A stretch of DNA of 60,038 nt from Streptomyces carpinensis. Lineage in GTDB: Bacteria > Actinomycetota > Actinomycetes > Streptomycetales > Streptomycetaceae. This document shows positions 26,278 through 34,915 of this stretch, one piece after another. The notes under the pieces are model-generated. The model was not told where the DNA came from. It searched no databases and saw only the letters and a program-made list of their open reading frames with translations. Within the stretch, counting starts at the first letter, position 1, and each line of letters begins with the position of its first letter. Position numbers and translations under genes: made by a program. The stretch is from assembly GCF_002154505.1 (NCBI RefSeq), contig NZ_MUBM01000020.1, forward strand, positions 1-60,038, given 5' to 3'.

Positions 26278-27252
26278 TCAGATCCAGTCCTTGCGCTTGA
26301 AGGCCCGGTAAAGGATCACCGAGCCGACCGTCATGACACCGGTGGACGTGAGGAAGCCGATATGGGTATTGATGCCGGGATAGGGCACGTTCTGTCCGTA
26401 GAAGCCTGTGACGGCCGTGGGTACGGCGATGATCGAGGCCCAACTGGTGACCTTCTTCATGATCAGGTTCATGCGGTTGCCCTGGACGGTCAGGTTGGTC
26501 TCCATGATCGAGGTGATCATGTCTCGCAAGGACTCGGTCCACTCAGTGGCTCTGAGGACGTGATCGTAGACGTCCTGATAGTAGGGAAGCAGCGGCTCGG
26601 CGACGATGTGCAGGTCTCGTCGAAGAAGGCTGTTGACGACCTCCCTCATCGGAATGACCACGCGGCGCAGCTTCGTCAAGCTTTTGCGTAGCGCGTACGA
26701 GTCACGCTGAACGCTGTCCATGTGCTCGCGTCCGTCGTCGAAGAGCAGGTCCTCGAGGGCTTCGATGCGGTCGTCCAAGTCCTGGACCGCGACGAAGTGG
26801 CCGTCGACTATGAGGTCCAGCAGCCCGTGCAGCAGGAATCCCACACCGTATTTGGCGAGATCGCTGTTGTTGTCCCAGCGTTCGACGACCTTTTCGATGT
26901 CGAAACCGTCGTCGGGCCGGATGGTGATCAGAGCTGTGGGAGTGATGAACACCGACAACTCGCTGGCCGACAGCCGACCGGTACTCTGGTCCGTACTGAC
27001 TGCGTAGGCGCTCAGGAAGGCGTGCGTACGGTAACGGTCGAGCTTGGGACGCTGGTGCGGCTGGCGGGCATCCTCCACGGCGAGTTCATGAAGTCCGAAC
27101 TCCTCACTGATCATCGCGAAGTCGGCGGAACACGGGTCGCACAGGTCGAGCCAGACCGCCACGTCCGGGTCGCTCACGTATTCCGATATGTCGGCGGTCG
27201 GGAAGTCCTCCAGCACCAACGTGCCGCTCCGGTAGAGCCGTGTTCGAGTCAT
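26278..27252 (-). CDS. CorA-family Mg/Co transport protein
   Basis: A 324-residue protein. The N-terminal alpha/beta cytoplasmic domain ends in a long stalk helix (SYALRKSLTKLRRVV to ETNLTVQGNRMNLIMKKVTS). Two C-terminal helices follow, with TGFYGQNVPYPG between them and a basic tail FKRKDWI. The selectivity motif is Gly-Gln-Asn where classical CorA has Gly-Met-Asn. The ATG at 27252 is the family-consistent start; in-frame codons upstream belong to transposase debris. CorA proteins are pentameric channels. Confidence 0.85.
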   Translation of the reverse strand: MTRTRLYRSGTLVLEDFPTADISEYVSDPDVAVWLDLCDPCSADFAMISEEFGLHELAVEDARQPHQRPKLDRYRTHAFLSAYAVSTDQSTGRLSASELSVFITPTALITIRPDDGFDIEKVVERWDNNSDLAKYGVGFLLHGLLDLIVDGHFVAVQDLDDRIEALEDLLFDDGREHMDSVQRDSYALRKSLTKLRRVVIPMREVVNSLLRRDLHIVAEPLLPYYQDVYDHVLRATEWTESLRDMITSIMETNLTVQGNRMNLIMKKVTSWASIIAVPTAVTGFYGQNVPYPGINTHIGFLTSTGVMTVGSVILYRAFKRKDWI

Positions 27253-28010
27253 GGCGCCAAACCGTAGGGAACTCGGGTAAGAATCTGTGACAGGTGCGGG
27301 TGACGTGTCCCACGCTCGGCGCCTATCCTGCGCATCAATCACGTCCGTGCTGTCCGGAACACTGCCGTCAGGCATCAATGCCGTACGGCCGACGGGCATG
27401 CCTGCCAGAAGGGCGACCTCGGGCCATCCGGCGCCGAGGGCGCGTAGCCAGGCCGGCGCCGTTGCGCAGAGGTACGCGGTGAGGGTGACGCACGCCCACC
27501 ACGCCTCCGAGCATGGAGACCTGAAGCCAACCTGCTGGTGCCCCGGCTCGTCTCCGGTCCGTTGCCTCATGTCCGGACGGGCTGCGTCGCGGCCGCGCTC
27601 AGATGCGGGAGGGGTCGGCGCAACGAGGGCGCGCCGCTCGGCCCGCCAGGCACTGAGTACCGGCTCGGTCAACGCCCAGCGGGCATCGGACAGATCACTC
27701 GGCTCGGCCATGATCTGGACGAACCGCCGACCGGGGGCGTGCGCTGTTTCAGGACCTGAGCGTCGACCGTCCATGTCAGCCGCCCGCGGCGAGGTCCGGC
27801 GCCGCGGACGCGGGCACGACCGAGGGGTCGCTCAACGGGACCGCCGACGGATCGGGTACCGCCGCAACGCCACCGGTCGCGGCGAGCCTTGGGTCCAGGA
27901 TCAAAGACCGAGCGCAGGCACGACTTGGGACCGAAGCGCCCGGGACCCGGCACTTCCTAGGCTCGGGCGGTGACGACAAGCCATCGACATCCATCGTCTG
28001 GAAGGTTTCC
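27253..28010. other. Debris-bearing gap containing an IS5 N-terminal remnant
   Basis: At about 27620-27711 on the minus strand an ATG begins MAEPSDLSDARWALTEPVLS, then AWRAERR, the first 25 residues of an IS5-type transposase, then the match stops. The remaining bases up to the CorA promoter and from 27712 to 28010 show no recognisable gene. Confidence 0.5.
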
Positions 28011-28862
28011 ATGCCGCCTTTGAAGCGACCTTCGCCGGTTCAAGGACTGGAACTGCCGATCTGCCGTGTCTGCGGGGTGCAGTACGCGGCGCCGCGCGAG
28101 GACTGCCCGGTCTGCCTGGACGAGCGCCAGTACGTCGGCTGGGACGGCCAGCACTGGACCAGCCTGGCCGAGCTGCGCGGCGACGGCCACCACGGCCGGC
28201 TGCAGGAGGAGGGGCCCGGTGTGGTCGGGATCGGCGCCGAGCCCTCGGTAGGGGTCGGCCAGCGCGCGCTGCTGGTCCGCTCCCCGGCCGGCAACGTGCT
28301 GTGGGACTGCCTGGGCTACCTCGACGACGACCTTGCCGCCGAGGTCGAGCAGTTGGGCGGGATCAGCGCGGTCGCTGTCAGCCATCCGCACTTCTACGGC
28401 GTGATGACCGAGTGGGGCCGCGCCTTCGACGCTCCGGTGTACGTGCACGCCGCGGACCGCGCGTGGGTCCCCCGGCCGGATCCGGTGGTCGAGTACTGGT
28501 CCGGCGACACCCATCGGATCGCGCCGGGCCTGACGCTGATCAACGCGGGCACACACTTCGCCGGCGGCACCGTGCTCCACTGGGCCGACGCCCCGGACGG
28601 ACGCGGTGCGCTGTTCAGCGGTGACATCTTCATGGTGGTGGCGGACCGCCGGTGGGTCAGCTTCATGTACAGCATCCCCAACTTCATCCCGGAGCGGCCG
28701 CGCACCATCCGCCGTGCGCTCGAACTGGTCGAGCCCTTCGAGTTCGCGCGCATCTACGGGGCGTTCTGGGGGCGCGTGGTCACCGGCGACGGATCGGCGG
28801 CCGTACGCCGCTCCGCGGAGCGCTACCTGCGCTTCGCCCTGGACGACGGACACCCGCACTGA
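28011..28862 (+). CDS. MBL-fold hydrolase with N-terminal zinc ribbon
   Basis: A 283-residue protein. Cys18, Cys21, Cys32 and Cys35 (CRVC...CPVC) form a small zinc ribbon. The rest is a metallo-beta-lactamase fold, with AVSHPHFYGVMTEW at the place of the HxHxDH loop, then GTHFAGGTVLHW and LFSGDIFMVV. The first motif keeps two His but lacks the Asp-His of a standard dinuclear site. The start ATG is directly after a T-rich TTTCC and has no strong ribosome site. It stands alone; substrate unknown. Confidence 0.8.
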   Translation: MPPLKRPSPVQGLELPICRVCGVQYAAPREDCPVCLDERQYVGWDGQHWTSLAELRGDGHHGRLQEEGPGVVGIGAEPSVGVGQRALLVRSPAGNVLWDCLGYLDDDLAAEVEQLGGISAVAVSHPHFYGVMTEWGRAFDAPVYVHAADRAWVPRPDPVVEYWSGDTHRIAPGLTLINAGTHFAGGTVLHWADAPDGRGALFSGDIFMVVADRRWVSFMYSIPNFIPERPRTIRRALELVEPFEFARIYGAFWGRVVTGDGSAAVRRSAERYLRFALDDGHPH

Positions 28863-29173
28863 TCCAGGCCCGCAGGCTGCGCTGATCGGCCGGCACGACC
28901 GTGGGCGGCGTTGCGGCCCGCGTCGTCGGTCATCGAGGGCCCGCCGGCTACCGGGCGGTTCAGAGGCGCCGCCGTTGTTGCCGGTTTCCGCCGCACGGCC
29001 CGCTGTTGTAGGGCCGTGCTGCCGGGCTGGTCTGCCGGGATGTCGAAGGTGTCCGAGACGGCGGTATCACGGTGGTCGCCGCCGAGGAATACCTGGGCGT
29101 AGAGGAGGTGGTCCACTTGCACACCGCCTCGGTCGACCCGATCCCAAACGGTCCCGTGCTAGCGTCCGCCGTC
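28863..29173. other. Intergenic, nothing identified
   Basis: About 310 bases between the MBL-fold gene and the AlkD-like gene on the same strand. It contains no supported gene; a promoter for the latter is expected in the last 100 bases. Confidence 0.4.
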
Positions 29174-29941
29174 ATGACGGTCGCTTCGCTCAAGGCATTA
29201 CGAGCCGAGTTACGGGATCTGGCGGAACCGGCTGTGCGGGCGCAGCAGGAGCGAGTGCTCAGCCGTGTGGGAGACGACGAACTGCTCGGCGTACGCGTGC
29301 CGGTGCTGCGCAAGCTGGCACGTTCCTACCGTGGCCTGTCGCTCGACGATGTGGACGTACTGCTGCACAGCCATGTCCACGAGGAGCGATTCGCCGGGCT
29401 GCTGGTCCTGGCCGAGCAGGGGCGCAGTGCGCGCGGCGGAGACCGCAAGGCGCTGGTCGACTTCTATCTGGCGCGTACCGACTGCGTGGACAACTGGGAC
29501 CTGGTTGACGGTTCCGCGCACGTCGTACTCGGGCCATGGTTGCTGGAGGGGGATCTGCGGGTCCTGGACGAACTGGCCACGTCATCGTGGCTGTGGGACC
29601 GCCGGATCGCGGTGCTCGCCACGCTGGCGCTGATCCGCGAGGGACGCTTCGGGCCGACGCTCCGGCTGGTCCTGACGTTGCGCCAGGATCCGGAACCGTT
29701 GATCCACAAGGCGCTCGGCTGGATGCTGCGGGAGATCGGCCGTCGGGACGAGCCACTGATGGTGGCCTTCCTCGACCGGCATCTCGGCGAGCTGCCGCGC
29801 ATCACCGTGCGCTATGCGACGGAGCGGCTTGCGCCGGCCGAGCGCGCACGGTTCGTAAAGCGACGATCGGCCCGGGAGCAAACCCCGGCGCGACCCGATA
29901 CGACGCCCCGGCGCCGGCCCGGGCAGCAACCTGCGCCCTGA
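29174..29941 (+). CDS. DNA alkylation repair protein, AlkD-like HEAT-repeat glycosylase
   Basis: A 255-residue all-helical protein. Landmarks are VPVLRKLARSYRGL, EERFAGLLVLAEQ, DNWDLVDGSAHVVLGPWLL (with the catalytic Trp and Asp of AlkD) and LWDRRIAVLATLALIREG. AlkD removes bulky or positively charged alkylated bases without flipping them. The last 30 residues are a basic, disordered Pro/Arg tail that most homologues lack. The ATG at 29174 matches the family start; an earlier in-frame ATG at 29072 would add an unrelated extension. Confidence 0.85.
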   Translation: MTVASLKALRAELRDLAEPAVRAQQERVLSRVGDDELLGVRVPVLRKLARSYRGLSLDDVDVLLHSHVHEERFAGLLVLAEQGRSARGGDRKALVDFYLARTDCVDNWDLVDGSAHVVLGPWLLEGDLRVLDELATSSWLWDRRIAVLATLALIREGRFGPTLRLVLTLRQDPEPLIHKALGWMLREIGRRDEPLMVAFLDRHLGELPRITVRYATERLAPAERARFVKRRSAREQTPARPDTTPRRRPGQQPAP

Positions 29942-30131
29942 GACCGGCTGTCTCGACTGCCTCCCCGGCCTCCCCGCGACAGGCCTTGCACAGCTCTGCG
30001 TCGCTGTCCTCGGGAAGCCTGCTGAGTGCCGGGTACGGCATCACTGGCCCACTGTGACCGCGACGTTCTCCAGGCCCAAGCCCCTCCAGGAGAGAGAGGA
30101 ACGCGGCAGTGACTGGCGTACGTGGCCACCG

Positions 30132-30377
30132 TCACCGGTCTTCGCTGCGGCCGAACGTGAGGTAGGCGAGGAGGCCGAAGATGTTCCCGAAGGCGCAGAT
30201 GGCCAGCCAGGCCTGTGGCGGGAACTGCCGTGTGTCTGGGTGCCGAGAGATGTCGATCATGCAGAGGACCGCGGGGACGATCGCGATCAGCGGCACGATC
30301 GCGATCCATGGCGTGGGTGGCGGTGAACTGAGGGAGTCGGCCAACACGGGAGGTCTCTCGGGGAGGGCAGCCCTCAC
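30132..30377 (-). CDS. Small PLDc_N-type membrane protein
   Basis: An 81-residue protein with two hydrophobic helices (WIAIVPLIAIVPAVLCMIDI and WLAICAFGNIFGLLAYLTF) and the terminal FGR signature of the phospholipase D/cardiolipin synthase N-terminal domain. Such stand-alone membrane proteins are common in actinobacteria, with unknown role. The start is taken as the GTG at 30377; a GTG at 30347 is possible. It lies 24 bases after the DUF3887 gene on the same strand and may be cotranscribed. Confidence 0.6.
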   Translation of the reverse strand: MRAALPERPPVLADSLSSPPPTPWIAIVPLIAIVPAVLCMIDISRHPDTRQFPPQAWLAICAFGNIFGLLAYLTFGRSEDR

Positions 30378-30401
30378 CCCGCGACGGGGCGGGGCAGCGT
30401 C

Positions 30402-31031
30402 TTACGGGGTTTCGGGGGCGAGGATGAAGATTCCGGCGACCTTCTCGTCCGTGTCGAACGCGACCCGGGCCTTCATGTCGCCGGCCTCATAGCGCAGCGG
30501 GATGTCGACGACCGTGTGGTCGCCGATTCGGCGGACGAACGGCTCGCCCTCGCCGAAGCCCTCGAACGCGCCGACCAGGCCGGTGACCGTGGCCAGGCCG
30601 CTGCCCCGGACCTCGTCGGTGAATGCCTCCAGGACCTGCGCGTTGAAGGACTGCCGGGCTTCGTCCATGCGCCCTTCGAGGACAGCCGTGACGATCGCGA
30701 TCGCACGTTCTGCGGCTCCGGCCATGCGCACTGTCTTGTCCATGGGTTCTCCAGTCCGAGGATCGATGGGCTTGCCGAACCGCTGGAAGGCGGCTTGGCG
30801 GGTGACTCCGAGCAGATCACCGATCTCCTGCCAGGTGTGGCCGGCGTCCCGGCATTGCTGTACGCAGAGCTTGAGCACCTGTTCCGCCACGTCGTCGACG
30901 TCCCGTGCACGCCGGACCAGGTCGAGGTAGGCGGGAGAGGTGAGCGGACTGCCCACCGCCTGGGCCAGGAGCGATGCCTGCTCGGCCAGCAGGCCGCTGA
31001 GGGCAGTCAGGGTCTGAGGAGGATCGGCCAT
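30402..31031 (-). CDS. DUF3887-type protein with N-terminal helix-turn-helix
   Basis: A 209-residue soluble protein. The N-terminal half has HTWQEIGDLLGVTRQAAFQRFG, a clear HTH, and the C-terminal half (about 110-205) is a DUF3887-like domain with FNAQVLEAF and VDIPLRYEAGDMKARVAF. It looks like a one-component regulator whose ligand-binding part resembles a usually secreted domain. Its ATG lies inside the right arm of a perfect 17-bp-arm palindrome, so autorepression is likely. A TTGACA (minus strand) lies just upstream of the palindrome. Confidence 0.7.
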   Translation of the reverse strand: MADPPQTLTALSGLLAEQASLLAQAVGSPLTSPAYLDLVRRARDVDDVAEQVLKLCVQQCRDAGHTWQEIGDLLGVTRQAAFQRFGKPIDPRTGEPMDKTVRMAGAAERAIAIVTAVLEGRMDEARQSFNAQVLEAFTDEVRGSGLATVTGLVGAFEGFGEGEPFVRRIGDHTVVDIPLRYEAGDMKARVAFDTDEKVAGIFILAPETP

Positions 31032-31061
31032 GTGTAAAGGATGGCTTTACACATGGCCGAT
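31023..31061. promoter_or_regulatory. Perfect palindrome, 17-bp arms, spanning the DUF3887 start codon
   Basis: ATCGGCCATGTGTAAAG and CTTTACACATGGCCGAT are exact reverse complements separated by five bases (GATGG). On the minus strand the start codon and the next two codons (Met-Ala-Asp) are inside the arm. A further TCCTTTACG lies at 31070-31078. It would act as an operator in DNA and, if transcribed, would hide the start codon in a hairpin. Confidence 0.8.
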
Positions 31062-31380
31062 GTCAAGAAATCCTTTACGAGTGCAGTCGGTCGACGCGTC
31101 AGCACCCGGATCCAGGCGATCCACAACTCTTGCCGATTGCTCAGATCGCGTAGACAGCCCCTTGGCGGGCCGGAGCGTCAGCAGGGGCAGCGGTGGCATA
31201 CGGGCGACGCAGTCGGAGACCCAGAGCTTCCTGCAGGTCGGGAAGGTGGCTGTCAGAGGCCACAAGGACAACGGGGAGTCTCCGAGTCACTCCTGCCGAC
31301 CGGGAAGCTCGGCTGCTTCCTATAGGTTCGATCACATCCCGTTGGAGGACGGACCCAGACCTACGCGTAAGGGAGCTCGC
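31062..31380. other. Intergenic between palindrome and maltokinase-cap gene
   Basis: About 320 bases. A plus-strand frame starts at the ATG inside the palindrome (Met-Ala-Asp-Val-Lys-Lys) and runs 94 codons, but it has poor codon use and no family. Promoters for the flanking divergent genes should lie here. Confidence 0.35.
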
Positions 31381-31959
31381 ATGGCCTCCATCCACCACAC
31401 CACCATGACGCCCACCAAGCTGGAGTTGCTCACCGAGTGGCTGCCGAAACAGAGCTGGTACCTGGGCAACGCAGCAACGCCGGAACTGGTTAAGGCCGGC
31501 GGGTTCCGTTTGGACGATCCGGAGGGCGCGGTCGGGATCGAGTTCATGGTGGTGGTGGACGCCACCGCGCAGGAGCCGGTGGCGTATCGGGTGCCGATGG
31601 CCTACCGCGGTGAGGCGCTGGAGGGCGGCCCCGGCGAGGCACTGATCGGCACTTCTGAGCATGGGGTGCTCGGCACCCGGTGGATCTACGATGGCGTCCA
31701 CGACCCGGTGGTGATGGCGCAGTTGCGCGCGCTCCTGCGCGGCGAGGCGATGCCGCAGCACCAGAGCAAGAGCGACACCCCTGATCCGACCGTCACTGTG
31801 CACGGCACTGGCCCTGACGACGGGCTTGACGTTCGCGTCAACCGCGTCCTGCGGCCGGCGGAGGCTGCGCAGAGGCCGTCCAGGCGCCTCGTCGCCGGGT
31901 GGACCTGGCCAAACGGAACGGCTGCACGGGGCGTACTCGCGGCCGTGGTGCCACGGTAA
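31381..31959 (+). CDS. Orphan maltokinase N-terminal cap-like protein
   Basis: A 192-residue protein resembling the Mak_N_cap domain of maltokinase: HHTTMTPTKLELLTEWLPKQ, SWYLGNAATPELVKAGGFRL, FMVVVDATAQEPVAYRVPM and EHGVLGTRWIYDGVHDPVV. The kinase body is absent, so it is a stand-alone cap. Maltokinase makes maltose 1-phosphate in the GlgE glucan route; whether the orphan domain acts there is not known. The last 40 residues (after SDTPDPTVTVHG) are basic and may be a degraded extension. No GlgE-pathway genes are nearby. Confidence 0.65.
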   Translation: MASIHHTTMTPTKLELLTEWLPKQSWYLGNAATPELVKAGGFRLDDPEGAVGIEFMVVVDATAQEPVAYRVPMAYRGEALEGGPGEALIGTSEHGVLGTRWIYDGVHDPVVMAQLRALLRGEAMPQHQSKSDTPDPTVTVHGTGPDDGLDVRVNRVLRPAEAAQRPSRRLVAGWTWPNGTAARGVLAAVVPR

Positions 31960-32242
31960 GAGGTCGCGCGGACAGTGGGCGTGGGGTCATGGTCGGCGGT
32001 TCGGGCGTTCGTCCCAGCAGTGGAGTTGTCCAGGAACCGGAAACACGCAGAACTTCACACGGCAACCACCGGATGGGGCACCAACCAGCCCCTCGACGTC
32101 ACCCCCGTCCGGCCAGAGACTGCACATCAGCCGGCATCACTGCGCATCGGCATGCAGCGCGGCCTGGTCGGCCAGCCCCGGGATTGCACGATTGCGCAGC
32201 CTCCAGCGTTCCAGCAGGCGGGCCTGCGCAATGGCCGCCCGG

Positions 32243-32896
32243 TCAGCCGTCGAGCGCGGCGGAAGGTGCGTCCCCGTTCTGGGCCTGTCGGGCCCGCTTG
32301 GCAAGCACCGTGGCCAGGTCCCGGACTCCGTCCTCGTCGATGCCGCCCTTGTCCGCGGAAGCCGCCTCGGTCCACAGCAGCGTCGTGCCGACCCGGGTCT
32401 GGGTCACGGCGCCGGGCTCGCCGCGGAAGCCGGAGGAACCGAATCGAGCGTCGCGCTCGTCACCGATCGGGCCGATCCCGAACGTCTTGGCCCTCTGTCC
32501 CGCCCTCTTGCCGTAGTAGCCGTCCCAGAGCACGTCGTACGCCTCCCGGGCGGCCTGTTCGCTGTCGTAGGCGATGATCAGAAAGGTGACGGTGGCGGCG
32601 TTGTCGTCGTGCCGGAAGGTCGAGGCGCCGTAGAAGCGGGAGTTCTCGCAGCCCGCGTTGTTCTTGATGGGGCAGGCCTGCGAACGGTAGAGCTTGTCCA
32701 TCTCCACGGCCGTGGGCCGAGCGGACTCCTTCCAACCCGTCATGGCCTCGCCATCCGGCAACGTCTCCCGTACTTGTTCCTTCGTGAGCGCCACCGCCTT
32801 GCCGTTCCCGCTGTCGCTCTCCGCGCCACCGCCACAGCCGGGCAGCAGCAGTGCCGCCGCGATCGCCACGCCCCACCGGTAGTTCCTCATGGCCAT
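32243..32896 (-). CDS. Secreted lipoprotein of unknown function
   Basis: A 217-residue protein with a lipoprotein signal: hydrophobic stretch then LLLPGC lipobox with Cys near residue 21, followed by a Gly/Ser/Asn linker. The mature domain has Cys pairs around QACPIKNNAGCENS and a FLIIAYDSEQAAREAYDVLW segment that resembles sensor-type lipoproteins of streptomycetes. Start at the ATG at 32896; an ATG six bases later is possible. It stands alone. Confidence 0.75.
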   Translation of the reverse strand: MAMRNYRWGVAIAAALLLPGCGGGAESDSGNGKAVALTKEQVRETLPDGEAMTGWKESARPTAVEMDKLYRSQACPIKNNAGCENSRFYGASTFRHDDNAATVTFLIIAYDSEQAAREAYDVLWDGYYGKRAGQRAKTFGIGPIGDERDARFGSSGFRGEPGAVTQTRVGTTLLWTEAASADKGGIDEDGVRDLATVLAKRARQAQNGDAPSAALDG

Positions 32897-33129
32897 GTCA
32901 CCACCCCTCGAACGGTGATCTTAGGCGGACCGTCTTCGCTCAGAAGGCGCCGCCCACGAACCGAGACCGTCAGCCGCCATCGCGAGTGATCTGTCGGCCG
33001 ATGCCGGTTAAAAGCGCGTTCGCCGCCGACGGACTCGGTCCGGTACGGATCGAGGTCGACGACACACGCGACGCCCCGTCAGCGCCACGACTGTCCGCCA
33101 GCCACCTCTGGACACACCCGGAGAATGGG

Positions 33130-33146
33130 TGTACAGGTACTGTACA
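33130..33146. promoter_or_regulatory. GntR operator overlapping its own start codon
   Basis: TGTACAG and CTGTACA are perfect 7-bp arms around GTA. The last base of the site is the A of the ATG at 33146. A dimeric GntR/HutC regulator bound here would block both transcription and initiation of its own operon. Confidence 0.7.
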
Positions 33147-33877
33147 TGTCTATCGGAGCACATAAGCGGTCCCGCATCGTCGAGACTCTCGCCCGGGCCA
33201 TCCGCAGCGGTGAGCTCAAGCCGGGCGACCAACTGGACGGCGAGAACGAGCTCGCCCGACGCTTCGCCGTCTCGCGCGGGACGATCCGCCAGGCACTCCA
33301 GGAACTCCAGCAGCGCAACCTCATCGCGACCCGCTCGGGCATCGGCTCGTTCGTGACCTTCGACGGGGTGGCCCTGGACCAGTCGCTCGGCTGGGCGCGC
33401 GCCCTGCGCAGCGCCGGGAGCGACATCACCACCGAGGTCCTCGACATCGCTTCTGTCCCCTGGGACACGACGGCGCTGCCGCCCGAGGCGCTGACGGACG
33501 CGGCCCTGGCCGCCGACCACGCCGTCCGGGTCCGCAGGATCCGCAGGCTCCACGACGGCACCGCCGTCTCCTACGAGTCATCGTTCCTGCCCGCCACCGG
33601 GATTCTCGCCGACCTGCCCGTCACGGGCCTGATCGACGGATCGATCTGGGCGACGCTGCAGCGGGCCGGGATACGCCCGGTCAGCGGGAGCCAGCAGGTG
33701 CGGCTCGTCCCGCTCGACGCCGACGACGCCCGCATCCTGGACCGCCCCGAGGGATGCGCGTTCCTGGGCACCGCCCGCACGTCGTTCGGTGCGGACGGCG
33801 GGTTCGTCGAGCACGTGGCGGCGCTCCTGGACCCGGATCACTTCCGTATCGTCATCAACTTTGGAGGCACACTGTGA
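33146..33877 (+). CDS. GntR-family regulator, HutC subfamily
   Basis: A 243-residue protein. The N-terminal winged HTH has ELKPGDQLDGENELARRFAV and SRGTIRQALQELQQRNL. The C-terminal UTRA domain (about 85-240) contains VRRIRRLHDGTAVSYESSFLP and ends in EHVAALLDPDHFRIVINFGG. It is the first gene of a four-gene operon and overlaps the next gene by GTGA. It corresponds in position and type to E. coli YegW. An in-frame ATG at 33125 would be read across the operator, so 33146 is preferred. Confidence 0.83.
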   Translation: MSIGAHKRSRIVETLARAIRSGELKPGDQLDGENELARRFAVSRGTIRQALQELQQRNLIATRSGIGSFVTFDGVALDQSLGWARALRSAGSDITTEVLDIASVPWDTTALPPEALTDAALAADHAVRVRRIRRLHDGTAVSYESSFLPATGILADLPVTGLIDGSIWATLQRAGIRPVSGSQQVRLVPLDADDARILDRPEGCAFLGTARTSFGADGGFVEHVAALLDPDHFRIVINFGGTL

Positions 33878-34902
33878 CGAGGCCGAGCCTCGAGACCGTG
33901 ACTGACCGAGCCACCGCCGCCCTCGTCGGTCTGGCCATCGGCGACGCGCTGGGGATGCCCACGCAGTCGATGAGCCGCGAGCGGATCGCCACCACCTACG
34001 GCCGGATCACCGGGCTGCGCGACGCTGTGGCCGACCAGCCCATCGCGCCGTCCATGCGGGCCGGGTCGGTCACGGACGACACCGAGCAGACGGTCCTCGT
34101 CGCCCGGCTGCTGATCGCCGGGGGCGGCCATATCGCACCGGCCGAATTCGCCGATGCGCTGGCGGCCTGGGAGAAGGGCATGGCGGACCGCGGGTCGCTC
34201 GATCTGCTCGGCCCCTCGACCAAGGCCGCGATCGCGGCCATCCAGGCCGGCGCCGGGCCGCAGGACGACCCCGGCGGCCGGGGCACCACGAACGGGGCCG
34301 CGATGCGCATCACCCCGGTCGGCATCGCCTTCCCGAGCACGGACGGGTCGCTGGCCGAGGCCGTCGTCGAAGCGTCGCGGCTCACGCACAACACCGGTCT
34401 CGGGCTGAGCGCGGCCGCGGCGGTCGCGGCCGCCGTCTCCGGCGCCCTGGACGACCCGGGCCTGTCGGTACTCGACGGCGCCCGCTCCGCGGCTGACGCC
34501 GCCGCGCCCCTCGAGCGCGTCGGCAACTGGGTCGCCGGCGGCTCCGTGTCCGCCCGTATTCGGTGGGCGGTCAAGCTGGTCGCGGGCCTCCCAGAGGCCG
34601 ATGTGCTCGACGCCCTCTACGAGATTGTCGGCACCTCGGTCGCCTCGCAGGAGTCCGTGCCCGCCGCGTTTGCACTGGCCACACGCTTCGCGGACGACCC
34701 CTTCCACGCCCTGTGCCTCGCGGCGCAGGTCGGCGGCGACACCGACACGATCGCGGCGATCGCCGGCGCAATCCTCGGCGCGCACCACGGAATGGCCGCG
34801 TGGCCCAGCGACGTTGTCGGCCAGGTCCTGACCGTCAACGACCTGAAGCCGGAACCCCTCGTCCAGGGCCTGCTCAGCCTTCGACACGAACGGCTCCACT
34901 GA
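33874..34902 (+). CDS. ADP-ribosylglycohydrolase family protein
   Basis: A 342-residue DraG/ARH-fold protein with the metal-binding motifs GLAIGDALGMP, SVTDDTEQT, a central THNTGLG and a C-terminal QVGGDTDTIAAIAGAI, so the di-magnesium site is complete. The GTG at 33874 follows TTGGAGG and overlaps the regulator stop. ARH enzymes cleave N- or O-glycosidic bonds to ADP-ribose, but members next to a nucleoside permease and a sugar kinase (like YegU) probably hydrolyse a small nucleoside-like substrate. Confidence 0.83.
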   Translation: MTRPSLETVTDRATAALVGLAIGDALGMPTQSMSRERIATTYGRITGLRDAVADQPIAPSMRAGSVTDDTEQTVLVARLLIAGGGHIAPAEFADALAAWEKGMADRGSLDLLGPSTKAAIAAIQAGAGPQDDPGGRGTTNGAAMRITPVGIAFPSTDGSLAEAVVEASRLTHNTGLGLSAAAAVAAAVSGALDDPGLSVLDGARSAADAAAPLERVGNWVAGGSVSARIRWAVKLVAGLPEADVLDALYEIVGTSVASQESVPAAFALATRFADDPFHALCLAAQVGGDTDTIAAIAGAILGAHHGMAAWPSDVVGQVLTVNDLKPEPLVQGLLSLRHERLH

Positions 34903-34915
34903 CTCCGCCCAGGTC

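Noticed and set aside
31062..31325. Plus-strand gene starting at the ATG in the palindrome
   Set aside because: The mirrored ATG-GCC-GAT is a by-product of the palindrome; the frame has poor codon use and no family.
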